Positions 1 through 12,133 of a stretch of 64,000 nucleotides of DNA are shown here, piece by piece (positions within the stretch are counted from its first letter, which is position 1; every line of letters begins with the position of its first letter). The notes below the pieces were generated by a model. That model made no database searches and had not been told where the DNA came from. It saw only the letters and a list, made by a program, of their open reading frames with translations. Source of the stretch: Branchiostoma floridae (Eukaryota; Chordata; Leptocardii; Amphioxiformes; Branchiostomatidae); assembly GCF_000003815.2 (NCBI RefSeq), contig NW_023365769.1:89923-153922 (forward strand). Direction: 5' to 3'. The position numbers and the translations under genes were made by a program.

Positions 1-849
1 TTGTGCTTATCAAAAAGATCTAGGGTAATTTCCCTGGTACAATAAACCTGTATGTATTATACAAGTAGTGTCTTTCTTCTCTTTCACAACCAGTGGAAAA
101 CTAACTCTTTGGTGAGCTAAAACTGGATAAAGATCCCTTTCTTTTCTTTCCACATCTCATGTGTTTTCAACAATAGATATTAAGCAGTAATGCTTGGGCC
201 AGGATGAGTTGTGAGACACTAAGTTATGTAAGTACATTTCTACATCTTGGTAAATAGTTGATAAATTGTTGGCTGGGATTTGAACCCTGAACTTCAGGTT
301 ACAGCTTTATATGCTTGAATCCAAGCTCACAAGACCTTTAAGAACAGTTTTTACATGTATGCTTTTCACCAACATACTACCAATAATGATAGTGACAAAT
401 GTATTAGCAAACATTCCAGGGGATATAAACCTTCCTTTCACCCGAGTCTTGTAATCTGCTTGAAAGATCTGGTGAATAGCCTAGGGGGCTTTTAGCGCCT
501 CCCGGTTATGTATGTAGCAGCTTACATTGCCAGCAGGATCTTAGACTACACATTATGTTGTTCACATCTTTCTTGGCTAGTCAAACTTTAAAGCAGATTG
601 ATAGGATTTATGTGAAGGAAGGAAGGATGAAATATGAGCATGATGAATCAGTGTTAAGATAGCAGTGAATAATAGGTTGATAGTGGTTTAAAGCAATGTT
701 AGTTTGTTGTTTTGTTTTGTTTTCTTTGCTTAAATTCTTGGAACTGCATCTTTCCTTATGTCACACTGATATTTGATACTTTTTTTATGCCTACACACTA
801 AATGAAGAAAATACATCAAAAGATATGTTGTGTTTTACAATAGTGGGAG

Positions 850-1095
850 TAAGAACATGCATGTTTTTTGTAACATTTAGCATGCAAAATTATGTGCTTA
901 TCAATTTTCTCCCATGAACCTAAATAGCAAGAACGCCCTGGGCAATATGTATTAAAAACATACGTATTCTTTTACCACCTTGGGAATAAGAACATACATA
1001 TATCTGTAACATTTTTGCATACAAAAAACTGCATGTATATCAACTTTTCCCTTATAAACCTAATTAGCAAGAACGCTCTGGGCAATACAGACATC
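850..1095. repeat. Two-copy tandem duplication, about 125 bp
   Basis: Two diverged copies follow each other (about 850-955 and 988-1095). Both contain 'aagaacat', 'gtaacattt', a run ending in 'cctaa(a/t)tagcaagaacg' and 'ctgggcaata'. No coding potential is seen. Confidence 0.7.
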
Positions 1096-1188
1096 TACAG
1101 ACGTAAATATTACTTCATGTTGTGCATATTTTGTTTCTGATATTTCAAGTTACTTGACAGGTGCACTTTTCCCCTTGCGATTGTAGGT

Positions 1189-1211
1189 ATACATATATAT
1201 ATATATATATG
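1189..1211. repeat. (TA)n microsatellite
   Basis: About ten TA dinucleotides in an AT-rich non-coding stretch. Confidence 0.9.
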
Positions 1212-2280
1212 GGTCAATGCAGTTGGTTGGCCCTATTAGGACAGCATTGTCCAATGCAAACCTTTACCCATTTACTGATTACTCCATTACATTAGCTGAG
1301 TAGCTTACAGCAAGAGGTTCTCAGCTTAGATTAAGCTTCTTGGCCTTGCTAAGTGCTCAGTGGTATTTCAAATGGAAGATGTACTTCTATATGTAAGAAT
1401 GTAAGAACAGGTTGTCAGACAAATCCCATTTGTATAATATATCAATTCTCATATCCTTTAAGTCAAAATAAGTTTAAAAAAGAGATATTAATATATGACA
1501 ATATGAATTCAAACAAGCCAAGTAAAAGTGCATAATGTGGATTTGTAATATCCCTTGAGCTCCCATTCCCACTTTCAAGGTGCATTTATCATTACGTTGT
1601 GCCAACAAAATCAGGAAAAATCGTGCAATCAGTAAAACTAACAACAGAATCTGTATTCATGGGGGATTTTATCATCCAACTTTTATGGTCCTGATGTGGT
1701 TATTAGAAAACAGGGGCCACCTTGTGACAGTAACTGGGCGTATCATTGACAGCTCAATATATAAAGGCTTACTAAAACATATTCATGAACACAACCATGT
1801 ATTGTGCTATGCTATGCTTTAAGCCATTTGTAGCATTATACCACCTATACCCAACTTACTAGACTTCAGTACTAGTAACTGTTCAGACCATAATTGTGTT
1901 AGATTGAGAGACACAATTTAATTGATCAAAGGCCCTTCGAAATTCCTACACATCCAAAAACATAAGCGCAGAGAACCATTTCAGACTGCCAGCAATTTTA
2001 TATAGGAATGAAAGAAAAATTGCTCCAGGATATTTCTGACACACAGATGAGGTGGAGGGTCAGTGGATTAGAAATGTCATTGTTGTGTATTTAATGAGCT
2101 GTAACGTTACAGTATGTAGCAAGCCATCCAATTTACTGTCCAGATTGGAAAGTGGGCTATTATTGTTTATGGTCTAGTGGAGAGTAATGGCTCAATTTTG
2201 GTGGAGAAGATCATTTTGAGTTGTTTCATTCAGGGATAGTAGTGGCCAGTAAAAGTATCCTGAATTGTTGGTGTAAAACT

Positions 2281-2317
2281 ATGTGTGTGTGTCTGTCTAT
2301 CTGTCTACAGGGATAAA

Positions 2318-2351
<34 letters not shown>

Positions 2352-2388
2352 AACACAGAGAGAGTGTGTGTGTGTGTGTGTGTGTGTT
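2281..2388. repeat. (TG)n microsatellite, interrupted
   Basis: Two long TG runs are separated by a short 'caacacagagagag' interruption, preceded by a TCTG/TCTA-rich leader. Confidence 0.95.
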
Positions 2389-3402
2389 TTAGAAAGTTAT
2401 GTCAGCAAATGAGAAAAAAATAGAAAAATCTAGTCTTCTTTACTTTCATTCAAGAAGCAACAAAATATTTTTATAGAAAGAATATTATCAGAGGAAGCAC
2501 AGATCAGCTTGTTTCAAATTGGTCAAAATTGGTTAGTCTAAGAACTATTGCAGATGAGTTTGCAGTCTGCATTAGCAAACTACATACACCTGAGGTGGAA
2601 TCAAAGGATACAGATTTAGCTCCTGCTTGACTTGATTTGAACAGTTAGACTTCAATTTGCCACCAGTAAATTGCAATTGATCTGATTGTCTGGTATGGAA
2701 ATTGTCTAGAAAGATAGAGTTGGGCTAAACTTGGCACATGGGTTAATAAACTTTAAGGTATAGTACTACTATGGCCTTACTAAGGTAACACATTTGAGGA
2801 GAAGTGAAAATGACAAGGAATTTGTACAATTTTCTCTATTGAAGCACTGAAGATGCAACTTACTGCTCCTTGGGTTACAAAGGGAATATATAATATACAG
2901 AGTTTCTGACTAAAAAATTTAAAAGAAACTGCCAAAAATAGATTGTTTCGAATTTCATCTTCTAAGATAAAACCAGAGTTTGGCTTGAATGGCTTATAAA
3001 TTAGTGCTGAAGAATACTTTCTGGACACTACTAATGATTTTTTTCAGTATCCTGGTGACATTTCCCATATTGAGTTTCTAATCCTGAGCAAAACGTCTTC
3101 ATTGTGTGACCTTTGCCCACTGTGTGGGAGTCTGACGTGAATCATCTTGTGTTTCCGCTGACTTTGTCTGGTTGCTTCAGTGCTTGCTGCTGAGGGTGTG
3201 GCTGCGCATCTTAATGTTTGCCAATTATGAATGTTCACTTGTGGTTTTCTTTTGGGTAGAGTGCATTGATGGTAAATTTGTAGACTACTAAAAGAACTGG
3301 GTAACTCCATTCTATTACATTGATGAATGTTGTATTTGCATAATTTTTTATCAATTCACAGCTGGGATATGAAAACTCTCTCAAACAAGATTTTTCCAAT
3401 GG

Positions 3403-3492
3403 TACTGATGAAAGACATGGTTATCTGAAATTTCTGACCATTTCCAAAATCATATCCAGTTGCTTGAGTTGCTTTTTGGTGTATCCATTTTA
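3403..3492 (-). repeat. Dispersed repeat, family seen again at 27.1 and 61.9 kb
   Basis: On the minus strand this contains 'ggatatgattttggaaatgg' followed by 'tcagaaatttcagataac'. The same core recurs at 27048-27285 and 61858-61985, so this is a multi-copy element piece. A short frame through it (residues ATGYDFGN) also recurs at 27.2 kb. I do not know the parent element. Confidence 0.65.
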
Positions 3493-4799
3493 TTACATTT
3501 TTCAGACTCATGAATATCACCAAATATGGTAACAAACTAATCTTAGTGCTTTTTCTTTTCTTTACCTTCTTGAACCATATCACAATGGTGTGCTGAATCA
3601 GTTGGAGTGATTGTATAACGTAGTCCAAACTTAGGAGACCATATTGTTGCAGTCACTATTATGCAGTCCACCCTGTGATTTGTACCCCTTGCCACACACA
3701 ATGTACATGTAGGCATTGAGGGATAGTATTTCACAGCCCTGACCATGATGCCATACATCTGAATAGCTCTCGAGTCCATTTGATAGCTCTATAAAAAAAA
3801 AGATTTTAAGTCAAAGCTGCACAAGATCAATATACTTACATGTATCAATGCATCAAATCCTTCAAGTGTAAACTTGAAGGTGAAATCAGCAAACTTGTGT
3901 GTAAAACCCTTGAAAATTGCATGAAGTGTAGATTGTAGCTGTTCACTGGACAGTGACGGATGTTGCTGATTCGATCAAGTATGACCCAAAGGTTGTGCAG
4001 TGGCAAAAATATACTGGGGAGTGTTATCGCTGGAGGGTTTCCAAAGCAGGTCTAACATCATCACCATAGCCATTCTTCATGTTCGGAAGATTAAAAGCTG
4101 GCGGCTTCATCGTCTTGAGCCTTCCCAAAGTGTGTCACAACAGTCGTTACTTTGAGAGCAACGCATTTAAGCAAGTTTAGTACACATGGAGGAAATCTAG
4201 ATAACGTTCCCTCGACAGTTTTGTAAAAGGAACGCTGTCTCAAAGTGAGTTCTAACATCAATCTGCAGGTCCAGGGGTCATCAGTTGGGAACTTAGTGCA
4301 GAAAAACATCCCACAATTCCATTAAAACTCTTACTCAGGGGGTAAAGGAGAGTCAATGTCATGTTCAAGTCAGTTGGTCTTACTGTTATGAGAGTAAATC
4401 ACTTACTTTAAGGTCATTGCTTCCTTTACTATCTGCCTTTGGATAAAAAAAGAACCAACTTGTGCATTGCAACTGCCTGTCCTTACTTCACCTTGCCTAT
4501 CCCATCATGCTGTAATGTTATGAGTTTGCCTGCTGTATTTTCAGTAAATACATGCAACCATTAATTGCAAGTACATGTATAATGGAATCACACCAACCTG
4601 GTGAGATAGCAAGATTGGATTGATCCAGGTTTTTTGGCTACTATTTGTTCTACACTCAACAATTCCCTTGATTCTATGGCTAATTCTGAAGCGGAGAAAG
4701 ATAAGAATCCATTTCAAGGAAACTTCCCATGTTCCCTTTCTATTATCTTTTCCAATTGAAATTTTCCTTCTTCTTCTAAGCTTCAGTGCATTATCTACT

Positions 4800-4832
4800 T
4801 TTTTTATGAAAATCAATCAATCAATCAATCAA
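4800..4832. repeat. (AATC)n microsatellite, possible retrotransposon tail
   Basis: 'aatcaatcaatcaatcaat' follows a T-rich stretch. Short tandem tails of this kind end several non-LTR retrotransposon families, and the sequence just upstream could be a decayed 3' end, but I see no reverse transcriptase motif here. Confidence 0.6.
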
Positions 4833-5889
4833 TTGCTTGCATATAAGAAATGCCTCTCATAAATGGAAAAAGTTTCTGTTTTCATATCTTAACTGTTTTT
4901 TATGTCGTTATGCAGTATATGAATAGAAATGTATAATGTTGTAGAAGATCATGCGTTCAAGAAAAGCAGGATATTACAGAACTCATATTTCAGCTGCGTT
5001 AAATTTTCATACCTTTTCCCTAGGCCAATATCGTAGCATTGATTTATGCTATGGGGAAGTTGTAATCAGCTTTTAGCTTGGGGAATATTCCGACGGGATG
5101 TGATGGGATAGAGAGTTCATAAAAATGACAAATTGGAAACGGATAATGCCTTTTGTTATCTAGTATGTGGGAGTGGAAATGTCTGTATCAAAGTGCTGAC
5201 AGATCAGAATGTGGTTCTTCTAGCAGCATGTTAAGAAAAATTGATCGTTACCATTGCAAAAATGAGCTCCTTTTTTTATTTTGCTGTCTGATACCAGATC
5301 TGTCATTTGATATAAAGCAATTTAAAATCTATTTTTTTGACACATTGCCTTGTGAAAATCATTGCCTTTGTATTGAAGTGTAGATGTCTATACATTGAGC
5401 GTAAATCATCAATACCAGACAAGCTTCATAGATAATACTTCAGCAAAACTTCACTCTGGCTTTCTAATTTGGCCCAGGATATTGATTTTGGGTCCTACGT
5501 AAACATTTTGCAGACAGAGCCTCCTCCATAATTGATGAAGGAAACTCAGCGGTGCTGAGGGGTGGTGTAGAATTTTATCTGCTGGTAATGTGTAGCAAGC
5601 CTTAGATGAGATTAGTTTTCTCACGAGAGTGTGTAGTTGTGGTTGCTTCAGTCTGACCCTCCGGTCAGATTTTATAGACTAAATCTTAGGGCTGTAGGTT
5701 AGGGGATGCCAAGCACATTAGAAACTACAAGGTTTGGTTGAAAAGCTGTGCTAAACATACCCCAAAGCCAAGTCTTCATCCGTGTTACACCATTGCTTCG
5801 ATCATTTACAACTCTGTAGCTATTTGATGATTGCGCCGTAACGGCTGCCTGGCTCTCAGACCATGACCCTGTTACATCATTAGAGAGAT

Positions 5890-6030
5890 CAGCTCACACC
5901 AAAGTGTGAAATTCAGAAGGGGGAGCATTAGCTTTCTGTGCCATCATGCCCGTAAACATTAACTAGGTCCAAAGTGTGAAGGTTGGGAGGAAGAGCATTT
6001 AGCATTCTATGCCATTATGCTTTTGAATAT
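5890..6030. repeat. Two-copy short tandem duplication
   Basis: 'ccaaagtgtgaa', 'gagcatt(t)agc' and 'tgccat(c/t)atgc' occur in the same order twice, about 75 bp apart. Confidence 0.6.
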
Positions 6031-6619
6031 TTTTTTAGTCAGAGGAAGGAAGCTGTACAAAAGGATGACAGCAGGAAAGCTGATGCTTTTCCTCCCACTT
6101 TTAATCTAATCTAACAATTTAGTCCCCTTTAACAAATTTGTAAAGGCAATCTCTAGAATATATCAAATACTCAGCCAGGCATTAAAACACAGAATTCAAT
6201 CATAGAATGTAGACATGTATATGGGCAATTAAACTATTGACCCTAAGCACAATGTCCTAGATTACATGTAAGAGCTGCTAGGTCTAGGACGACACATACA
6301 TAGCAGGGTTCAAAATACAGCATGACCTGCATATGCAGCTTAGGGCAGGTAAAATTTGCAAAGGTCAACCTGCACCTGACCAGTACCTATCATATACTGG
6401 GCACATTTCTGTTTCCTCAGTGTTTGCTTCCAAACTTGCCCTGCACAGTTCATAATTAATAGACAACATATTCATCACATCTACATACCTACATATACTT
6501 GTATGAATCTGCAGAAAAATGTATTTCAATAGACTCAAGTATGCTGTTAATGAGTACCTGCTGTACTTATGTAACAGTGGGGTTCAAGCACTGCCAAACT
6601 GACCATGCCAAAGGGTTCA

Positions 6620-6700
6620 ACCTTTTGGTGTAGTGGTTAGCGTTAGTGGATTGTGAGCTGGCCGCCCGGGTTTGGCGCAGGTTTCCGGGAGCCAGAAAGC
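6620..6700 (+). mobile_element. Decayed tRNA-like SINE head
   Basis: 'tagtggttagcgttagtgg' resembles the D-arm/A-box of tRNA-Glu/Lys-type genes, and 'ccgcccgggtttggcg' about 35 bases on resembles a B-box region with a mutated GGTTCGA core. No acceptor stem closes, so this is not a functional tRNA. A derived SINE fragment is the likeliest reading. Confidence 0.4.
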
Positions 6701-7554
6701 TGTTTATACTTGCCCCTTGTGTTTCACTTAAATCAGGATTTTCAAGAAAGTTGGTGACCCACATCCCACACTGTCAGCAGATATCTTTTGTCTACAAACT
6801 AATTGAGAATAGACCAAAATATCAAGGGAAATCAAAAGAAGACAACAAGAGCAAGATGAGACTCTCTTGCTAGAGGACAAGTAATCAGACTGTAAATCTT
6901 CCAACATTTAAGTATTGATTAGGGACAGACTTAGTCACAGTTCACAAACTTTGCAATAAATCAAACTGTGGGATTATCTTTGTGGTTTTGGTGCTGACAT
7001 TTTGATTAGTTTCTACAAGAGGTACTTTCCAGTTATCAAAAATAAACTCAGTTAATCAAACAAACTGTCAAAACAAGGGAAGAGTGTAAAAGTGCATTCT
7101 AGTATGAGATATTGAAAAGTAAAATAAATAGCCAAAATTTGGCAATAATTTAATGTTCCTTATCTTACTGGTCCTATACCACTGGAAGGGTAAATAAGGT
7201 ACTTTATGACCACCTACTACTACCGTAATAATGTCCTTATCCTTAATGTAGGTCGAAGTAATGACATTAGACACACTATGATTGCTCTTCTTGCTTCCGA
7301 CCTTATAGATTGTATCTTTAAATCGGATACCAGTTTTATGGAAAAGGATATAATTTTCCCTTGTAATTTTAGGGCTGAAATTAGTTTTTGCAGTGAGTAC
7401 AAGATTTAAAAAATCAATTAGGACCTGACAGGTGAATGTCATGGTTACTGCAGTGTTTGTGCATGTACTGAGACCAATGAAGTCAGGTCTTCATCAAGGA
7501 CAAGCCATTTACTCCTGCTTTTACAAGTCATATATTATGTAAATCAGTTTATGT

Positions 7555-7936
7555 CATACCTGTGACTCGAAAACGTTCGATACGGGTGTTCCGGACCGGG
7601 CCGTACGTTTCCGTATCGCACAGGTTCGAAAGGCGTATCACACAGGCTTTCTTCGAGTAAATCAAACCATTTCGAGCGGGCCAAATACGGCTCGGTTGGC
7701 AATTCGAATACCTGATTCGGACGTTGGAACATTGCTGTTGCAACACTTTTGGTTTGAGGGCACCAAATTTGTTCAACTTCTGGTGCATTTCGCATCAAAA
7801 CATGGGTTTTCTCAGGTGTGTATGACATAAATAAGATACAACACGGTGTATTCCGCATCACCCTCGGTCCCAGCCCTCCCGCGGGTCGGATCACCCTCCG
7901 ACCTTGGGTGATACGGAATACACCGTGTTGTATTCT
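7555..7936. mobile_element. Foldback-type repeat, copy 1
   Basis: The right end is a near-perfect inverted repeat: 'acaacacggtgtattccgca' near 7840 pairs with its complement ending at about 7936, around a GC-rich spacer. About 250 bases to the left (from 'caggttcgaaaggcgtat') match copy 2 at 36901-37255 in the same order and orientation at roughly 80% by eye. GC and CpG content are clearly higher than in the surroundings. No transposase frame is visible, so it is probably non-autonomous. Confidence 0.75.
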
Positions 7937-8218
7937 ATATGTATTGATGAATTGACTATTGATATGCTAAGTTGCATAACAAGTAGTATGTGTACTACAT
8001 CAAACTAGCCGAGAAAGTTCCCAGGATCCTTAGATATCAGGCCATATCTAAACAGAGGAGTCTACTTCATTACATTTACATTTACAGTTAGTCTGACATT
8101 ACGAGAAACTAATCATATACCACTGCATATGAGATTCCAACTATTTTTCTTTCCTTTTTGTAGCCCCTGGTGCTAAATTCAGCGCAAAATTTGTACAGTC
8201 TTTGCAATGCAAAAACAA

Positions 8219-8444
8219 GTAACTCTAGTTCACCTTAAGTTTATCCACAGGGTGACATTTTTCCATTGTTTGCTTTTAAATATCGTATTTTAGGGATGTC
8301 CAGTTGTCAGACTGTGGTTTCAAATTGTAATATTTTCAAATCATGCAGTTTGAAACCGTCGTCCATCGACTTAATCTCTAAATACCCTGTCATTAAGACC
8401 AACGGATATTGGTTACCCCGCAGATAAAGGTGAACCTGCGTTAC
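8219..8444. mobile_element. Palindromic MITE, copy 1 (diverged)
   Basis: Ends 'gtaactctagttcacctt' and 'aaggtgaacctgcgttac' are complementary, enclosing inner inverted segments around 'ccgtcgtccatcgac'. The same structure is better preserved at 11547-11766. It carries no coding sequence, and its size and form fit a miniature inverted-repeat element. Confidence 0.75.
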
Positions 8445-9159
8445 TTGCATGTTGAAAGAAACTGCATGTGTTGCTCAAGTCCTAATTTTTCTAAATTCAA
8501 TACTTTACATGTAGGCACCAAAGGTAACCCATACATATCTCAGACTGGTAAGTCTGTGTGATCGTATATTTCAAGCCAGATTTCTCTGGCTTATCATCAT
8601 CCCACCATCATGCTCTCCTGCCCTTCAATAACAGGCTTAACAGCATGAAACTAGTTCTTAGTGGAAAGCAATAATACTACACATAGGGCAAATTTGATTT
8701 TACCAGCAGAGCAAGTCAGACATAATTGATGCAGAAGTGTGAAAGTCACCTTCCAAATAATCTCCCCAGGTAGGCATAGCGTGATTCGGATTGTATCCTA
8801 TAAAAACCTGTGCAAAGTCTAGAGTCTAGAAAAGTGATGTGGGCAAGTTTAACATTGTGTACTTTGGGAAGGGTAAGTAATGTTTAACGTAGAAATATTC
8901 AACATTGCAGATGGAAGAAAATACCCCCATGATAGCATCATATATGCATGTTTTTTCTCTACCTATTGTTCATGTATGTACATAGCATCATCAGGTCAAT
9001 AGGCCATCCAGAACTTCATCCCTGTAAGTGATATGATGCTTTTGACATGTGTCAATGTTTTGATACAGTCACCATGAGGATAAGTACTTCAATTTTGCAC
9101 AAGTGTTAAGAAGAGGTTGCATATTAGGCATTTCTGGGATGCTCTTATTCGAAGTCTAT

Positions 9160-9335
9160 GACCAGATTAACATTTTAGATATGGTACTGCTACTGTAAGA
9201 AGAATAAGGTTTCCCGCGGTTCTGAAAGGATGTTTGCTGTTGTGTTGTGGCCTTCAGGACAGTTAAGGTCTTTTCACCTCTCAAGCTTTGCATGCATTTG
9301 AAGGCTCTTAACCCTACACAAGTCACGCCCTTATG
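9160..9335 (+). repeat. Isolated copy of the 10.5-kb tandem unit
   Basis: 'ttagatatggtact', 'tgttgtgttgtggccttcag' and 'cacctctcaagctttgcat' match, in order, the unit that is tandemly repeated at 10.48-11.53 kb. Confidence 0.7.
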
Positions 9336-9341
9336 TCTCAC

Positions 9342-9384
9342 AAGTAAGTAAGTAAGGATAAGTAAGTAAGGATAAGTAAGTAAC
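9342..9384. repeat. (AAGT)n-type simple repeat
   Basis: Tandem 'aagtaagtaaggat' units, slightly irregular. Confidence 0.85.
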
Positions 9385-10479
9385 CCTACACAAGACCTGT
9401 GCTCAGTAAATGTGGTGAGTCAGCTAGAGTTACAAGTTAGACAAGTCAATAACACTTGTACAGATCAGCTCATGAATTGTTAGTCTCAACCCATATCTTA
9501 TTCCCATTTTCAGCATTTATATGTTGAGTATAAGCATTGTTCTGCTTGGCAAATGACCCTTATGCTAAAAGAAATTTTTTCCGGAAACTTGGATGTTGTC
9601 CATGAAATGAAGTTTGTGTGGCCGTCATAATGCCATGTATATACATCTACTACATGTATGCTTGTTTGCTGGCTATATTGTATTAAAGTTACTATCTCTA
9701 ACAGTAGTACAGAAATGTGTTGTTCACAGGTATCATAAAGCTAGAGTGGTGGTGTCGAAGCAGGCCATTTATCTTTTCCATTGAACTTCACACAACCTTC
9801 ACCACGTTATCAAGGTCATGACTAATGGAGCACTCTGACAAGTCTATAGTTACGTCCATACAGTGTAGATCCCCTGGTTATCACCCGTATCCTAGGAGAC
9901 AGCACCGCTGAATGGATGAGGTAATTTTCCTGGTATAGTCTTGGCTTAAGCCGGCCAATCCCATGGGACATAACAGGGATGTGGGATGTGATACAAGGCT
10001 TATTCCCTGAGAAGTGATGATATGACGAGATGAGAATTTTCTGCCTGTCTCGTCTGTGTTGGATTGTACTGTATGAGCATATTAGGTACAAAATCAGCCA
10101 GCGGTAGCTTGCGATATCACCTCCGGTGCAAATGATTCAAAGTTGTGGTATGTCCAGTGTAGTTTGGAGTAAGAGCTTTCAACTTGTCGAAGAATGCATT
10201 TTAGTGTAAGAGCATTTTTTTAAGAAAAGGGAATTAATATCATTGAAGAGGTTCATCAGTCACGTATGTTTACAGTTCCTATCAATTTTCTTCAAACAGT
10301 GACTGTTTATTAAAGGTAGAGAACATACCTCCAAATTTTCGATGTCTATCAGTACATCTTGGACACGGAGAATGGTCTAGTCTCGTTCTTGTGAATTAAT
10401 AGCTTATGCTGTATTCAATGATGCTTTTTATGACATTTGTTCACTTTAATAGCGATTCAAAGTCTCTGACCTATGCAAC

Positions 10480-11530
10480 ACTTTAGATATGGTACTTATG
10501 CCTGTAGGAAAAATTAGTTTTTTCCAAGGTGCTGAAACAATGGCTACTGTTGTGTTATTGCCTTCAGCACAGTTACGGCCATTTCACCTCTCAAGCTTTG
10601 CATGGAATTTTAAGGCTCATAAGCCTGGGGGTAAAATATGCATTGCCTATCCTCAGAGATTCAGTGGTGTATCAAGTACAGATTTGGCTGGTTAGGTGGA
10701 ATTTTTTAACACTTCACAGATCAGATCAGGAATTGCTAGGTGAAGACAATTCCTTTTTCCTCCAAAACCATAGCCCATTCTCACCAAAATATGTTCTAGT
10801 CTCTTTAACTTGTAGCTTGATAAGATTACTGGTATCTTACTTTTGCTAGTAGGAAGAATGAGTTTTGTCCAAGCTGCTGAGATGATGGCTGTTGTTGTGA
10901 TTTTGCCTTCAGGACAGTTACGGCCCTTTCACCTCGCCATTTCTAGATTCATAACCATGTGAGGTAAAATAGACATTGACTGTGGTCAGAAGAGATTTGG
11001 TGGTGTATCAACTACAGCTTTGCCTGGTAACGCTACATATTAGGTGCAATTTTAAAACGCTTCACATATCAGATCATAACCAAAACCATAGCCCATTCTC
11101 AACAAAAGATGTTTAATCTCTTTAAATTGTAGCTTGATAAGATTACAGGTATCTTACTTTTGCCTGTAGGAAGAATAAGTTTTGTCTGAGTTGCTGAAAT
11201 AATGGCTACTGTGTTATTGCATTCAGTACAGTTACGGCCATTTCAGCTCTCAAGCTTTCCATGGAATTTCTAGATTTATAACCCTATGAGGTAAACTCTA
11301 TATTGCCTATGGTCAGAAGAGATTTGGTTGTGTATCAACTACAGCTTTGGCTGGTAAAGCTATAAGTCAGGTGCAATCTTACAACACTTCACAGATCAGA
11401 TCAGGGATTGCCAGGGGAAGACATTGCTAGGTAAAGACAATGCCTTCTCCCTCTTTAACCATAGCCCATTCTCACCCAAAGGATGTTCTAGTCTTTTTGA
11501 ATTGCAGCTTGATGGAAAGTGAATGCCCTA
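10480..11530. repeat. Tandem array, three units of about 320-340 bp
   Basis: Units begin near 10489, 10828 and 11146. Each contains a 'tggta(c/t)ctta' start, 'tgcc(t)gtaggaa', 'gctga(a/g)a(c/t)aatggct', 'acagttacggcc(a/c)tttca', and a later 'cagatcagatca' and 'catagcccattctcac'. Short frames here are shadows of the repeat. Confidence 0.8.
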
Positions 11531-11546
11531 TAAGCTACAAGTAATT

Positions 11547-11766
11547 GTAACGCTAGTTCACCTTTATTCGCGGTGTAACCTATATCCGTTGCTATCAGAA
11601 ATGGGTATTTGGGAAGATGAAGTCGACGGACGGCAGTTTAAAACTGCAATATTTTGAACATATTACTACTTGAAAACACTGTCCGTCCAGTTGATATCCC
11701 TTAATACCGTGTTGGTAAACACAACGAATATAGGTTACCCTGCGGATAAAGGTGAACTAGCGTTAC
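11547..11766. mobile_element. Palindromic MITE, copy 2
   Basis: Outer ends 'gtaacgctagttcaccttta' and its complement at 11747-11766 are almost perfect inverted repeats. A second inner pair (ggacggcagttt / aaacactgtccgtcc) surrounds a short AT-rich loop. The flanks share a direct repeat of about 20 bp ('ttgatggaaagtgaatgccc' at about 11511 and a one-mismatch match at about 11768), so the element sits inside duplicated target sequence. Confidence 0.85.
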
Positions 11767-12133
11767 CTTGATGAAAAGTGAATGCCCTCATTCTCCCTCT
11801 TACCTTTAGATTTATGTTCATGTACATGGCATGAAATGTCTGGTGTATTTTCATAATTATGAAAATACTTGCGACAGTCATATTGAGGTTACCTGAGTGG
11901 CGCCAAATGGCAGCTTGCTCGGGATCCTTGGGATTTAGCCCCGCCTATTATAAATATAAGCTCCTTGCAATTCAGCCCCTGACTGAAAAGAGGGAGTAGT
12001 CGACCAACCCAATAACCAATAACCAATGCACCTTTCTTTCTGACTTTTGCAAGAAGTTGAAAATGAACAGATGTAAATACAAGTACTAGTATGTAATACA
12101 TCAGTAGAATTAATATTCTTTTCCTCTTCTTAG

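Larger units (their letters stand above)
1..12133. other. Gene-poor flank, repeats only
   Basis: I find no exon I can support in this 12-kb stretch. Open frames are short, unconserved in appearance and lack paired splice signals. It may be intergenic, or it may contain an untranslated 5' exon or large first intron of the transporter that begins at 12134, because that exon opens with an acceptor and its frame is open upstream of the first ATG. Content is simple repeats, tandem duplications, a decayed tRNA-like SINE head at 6.6 kb, a foldback repeat at 7.6-7.9 kb, a MITE pair at 8.2 and 11.5 kb, and a roughly 330-bp tandem repeat at 10.5-11.5 kb. The main repeats are listed separately. Confidence 0.6.

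Noticed and set aside
7068-7442. 124-codon minus-strand frame
   Set aside because: Competing frames of similar length on both strands, biased AT-rich composition and no domain; typical of a chance frame.
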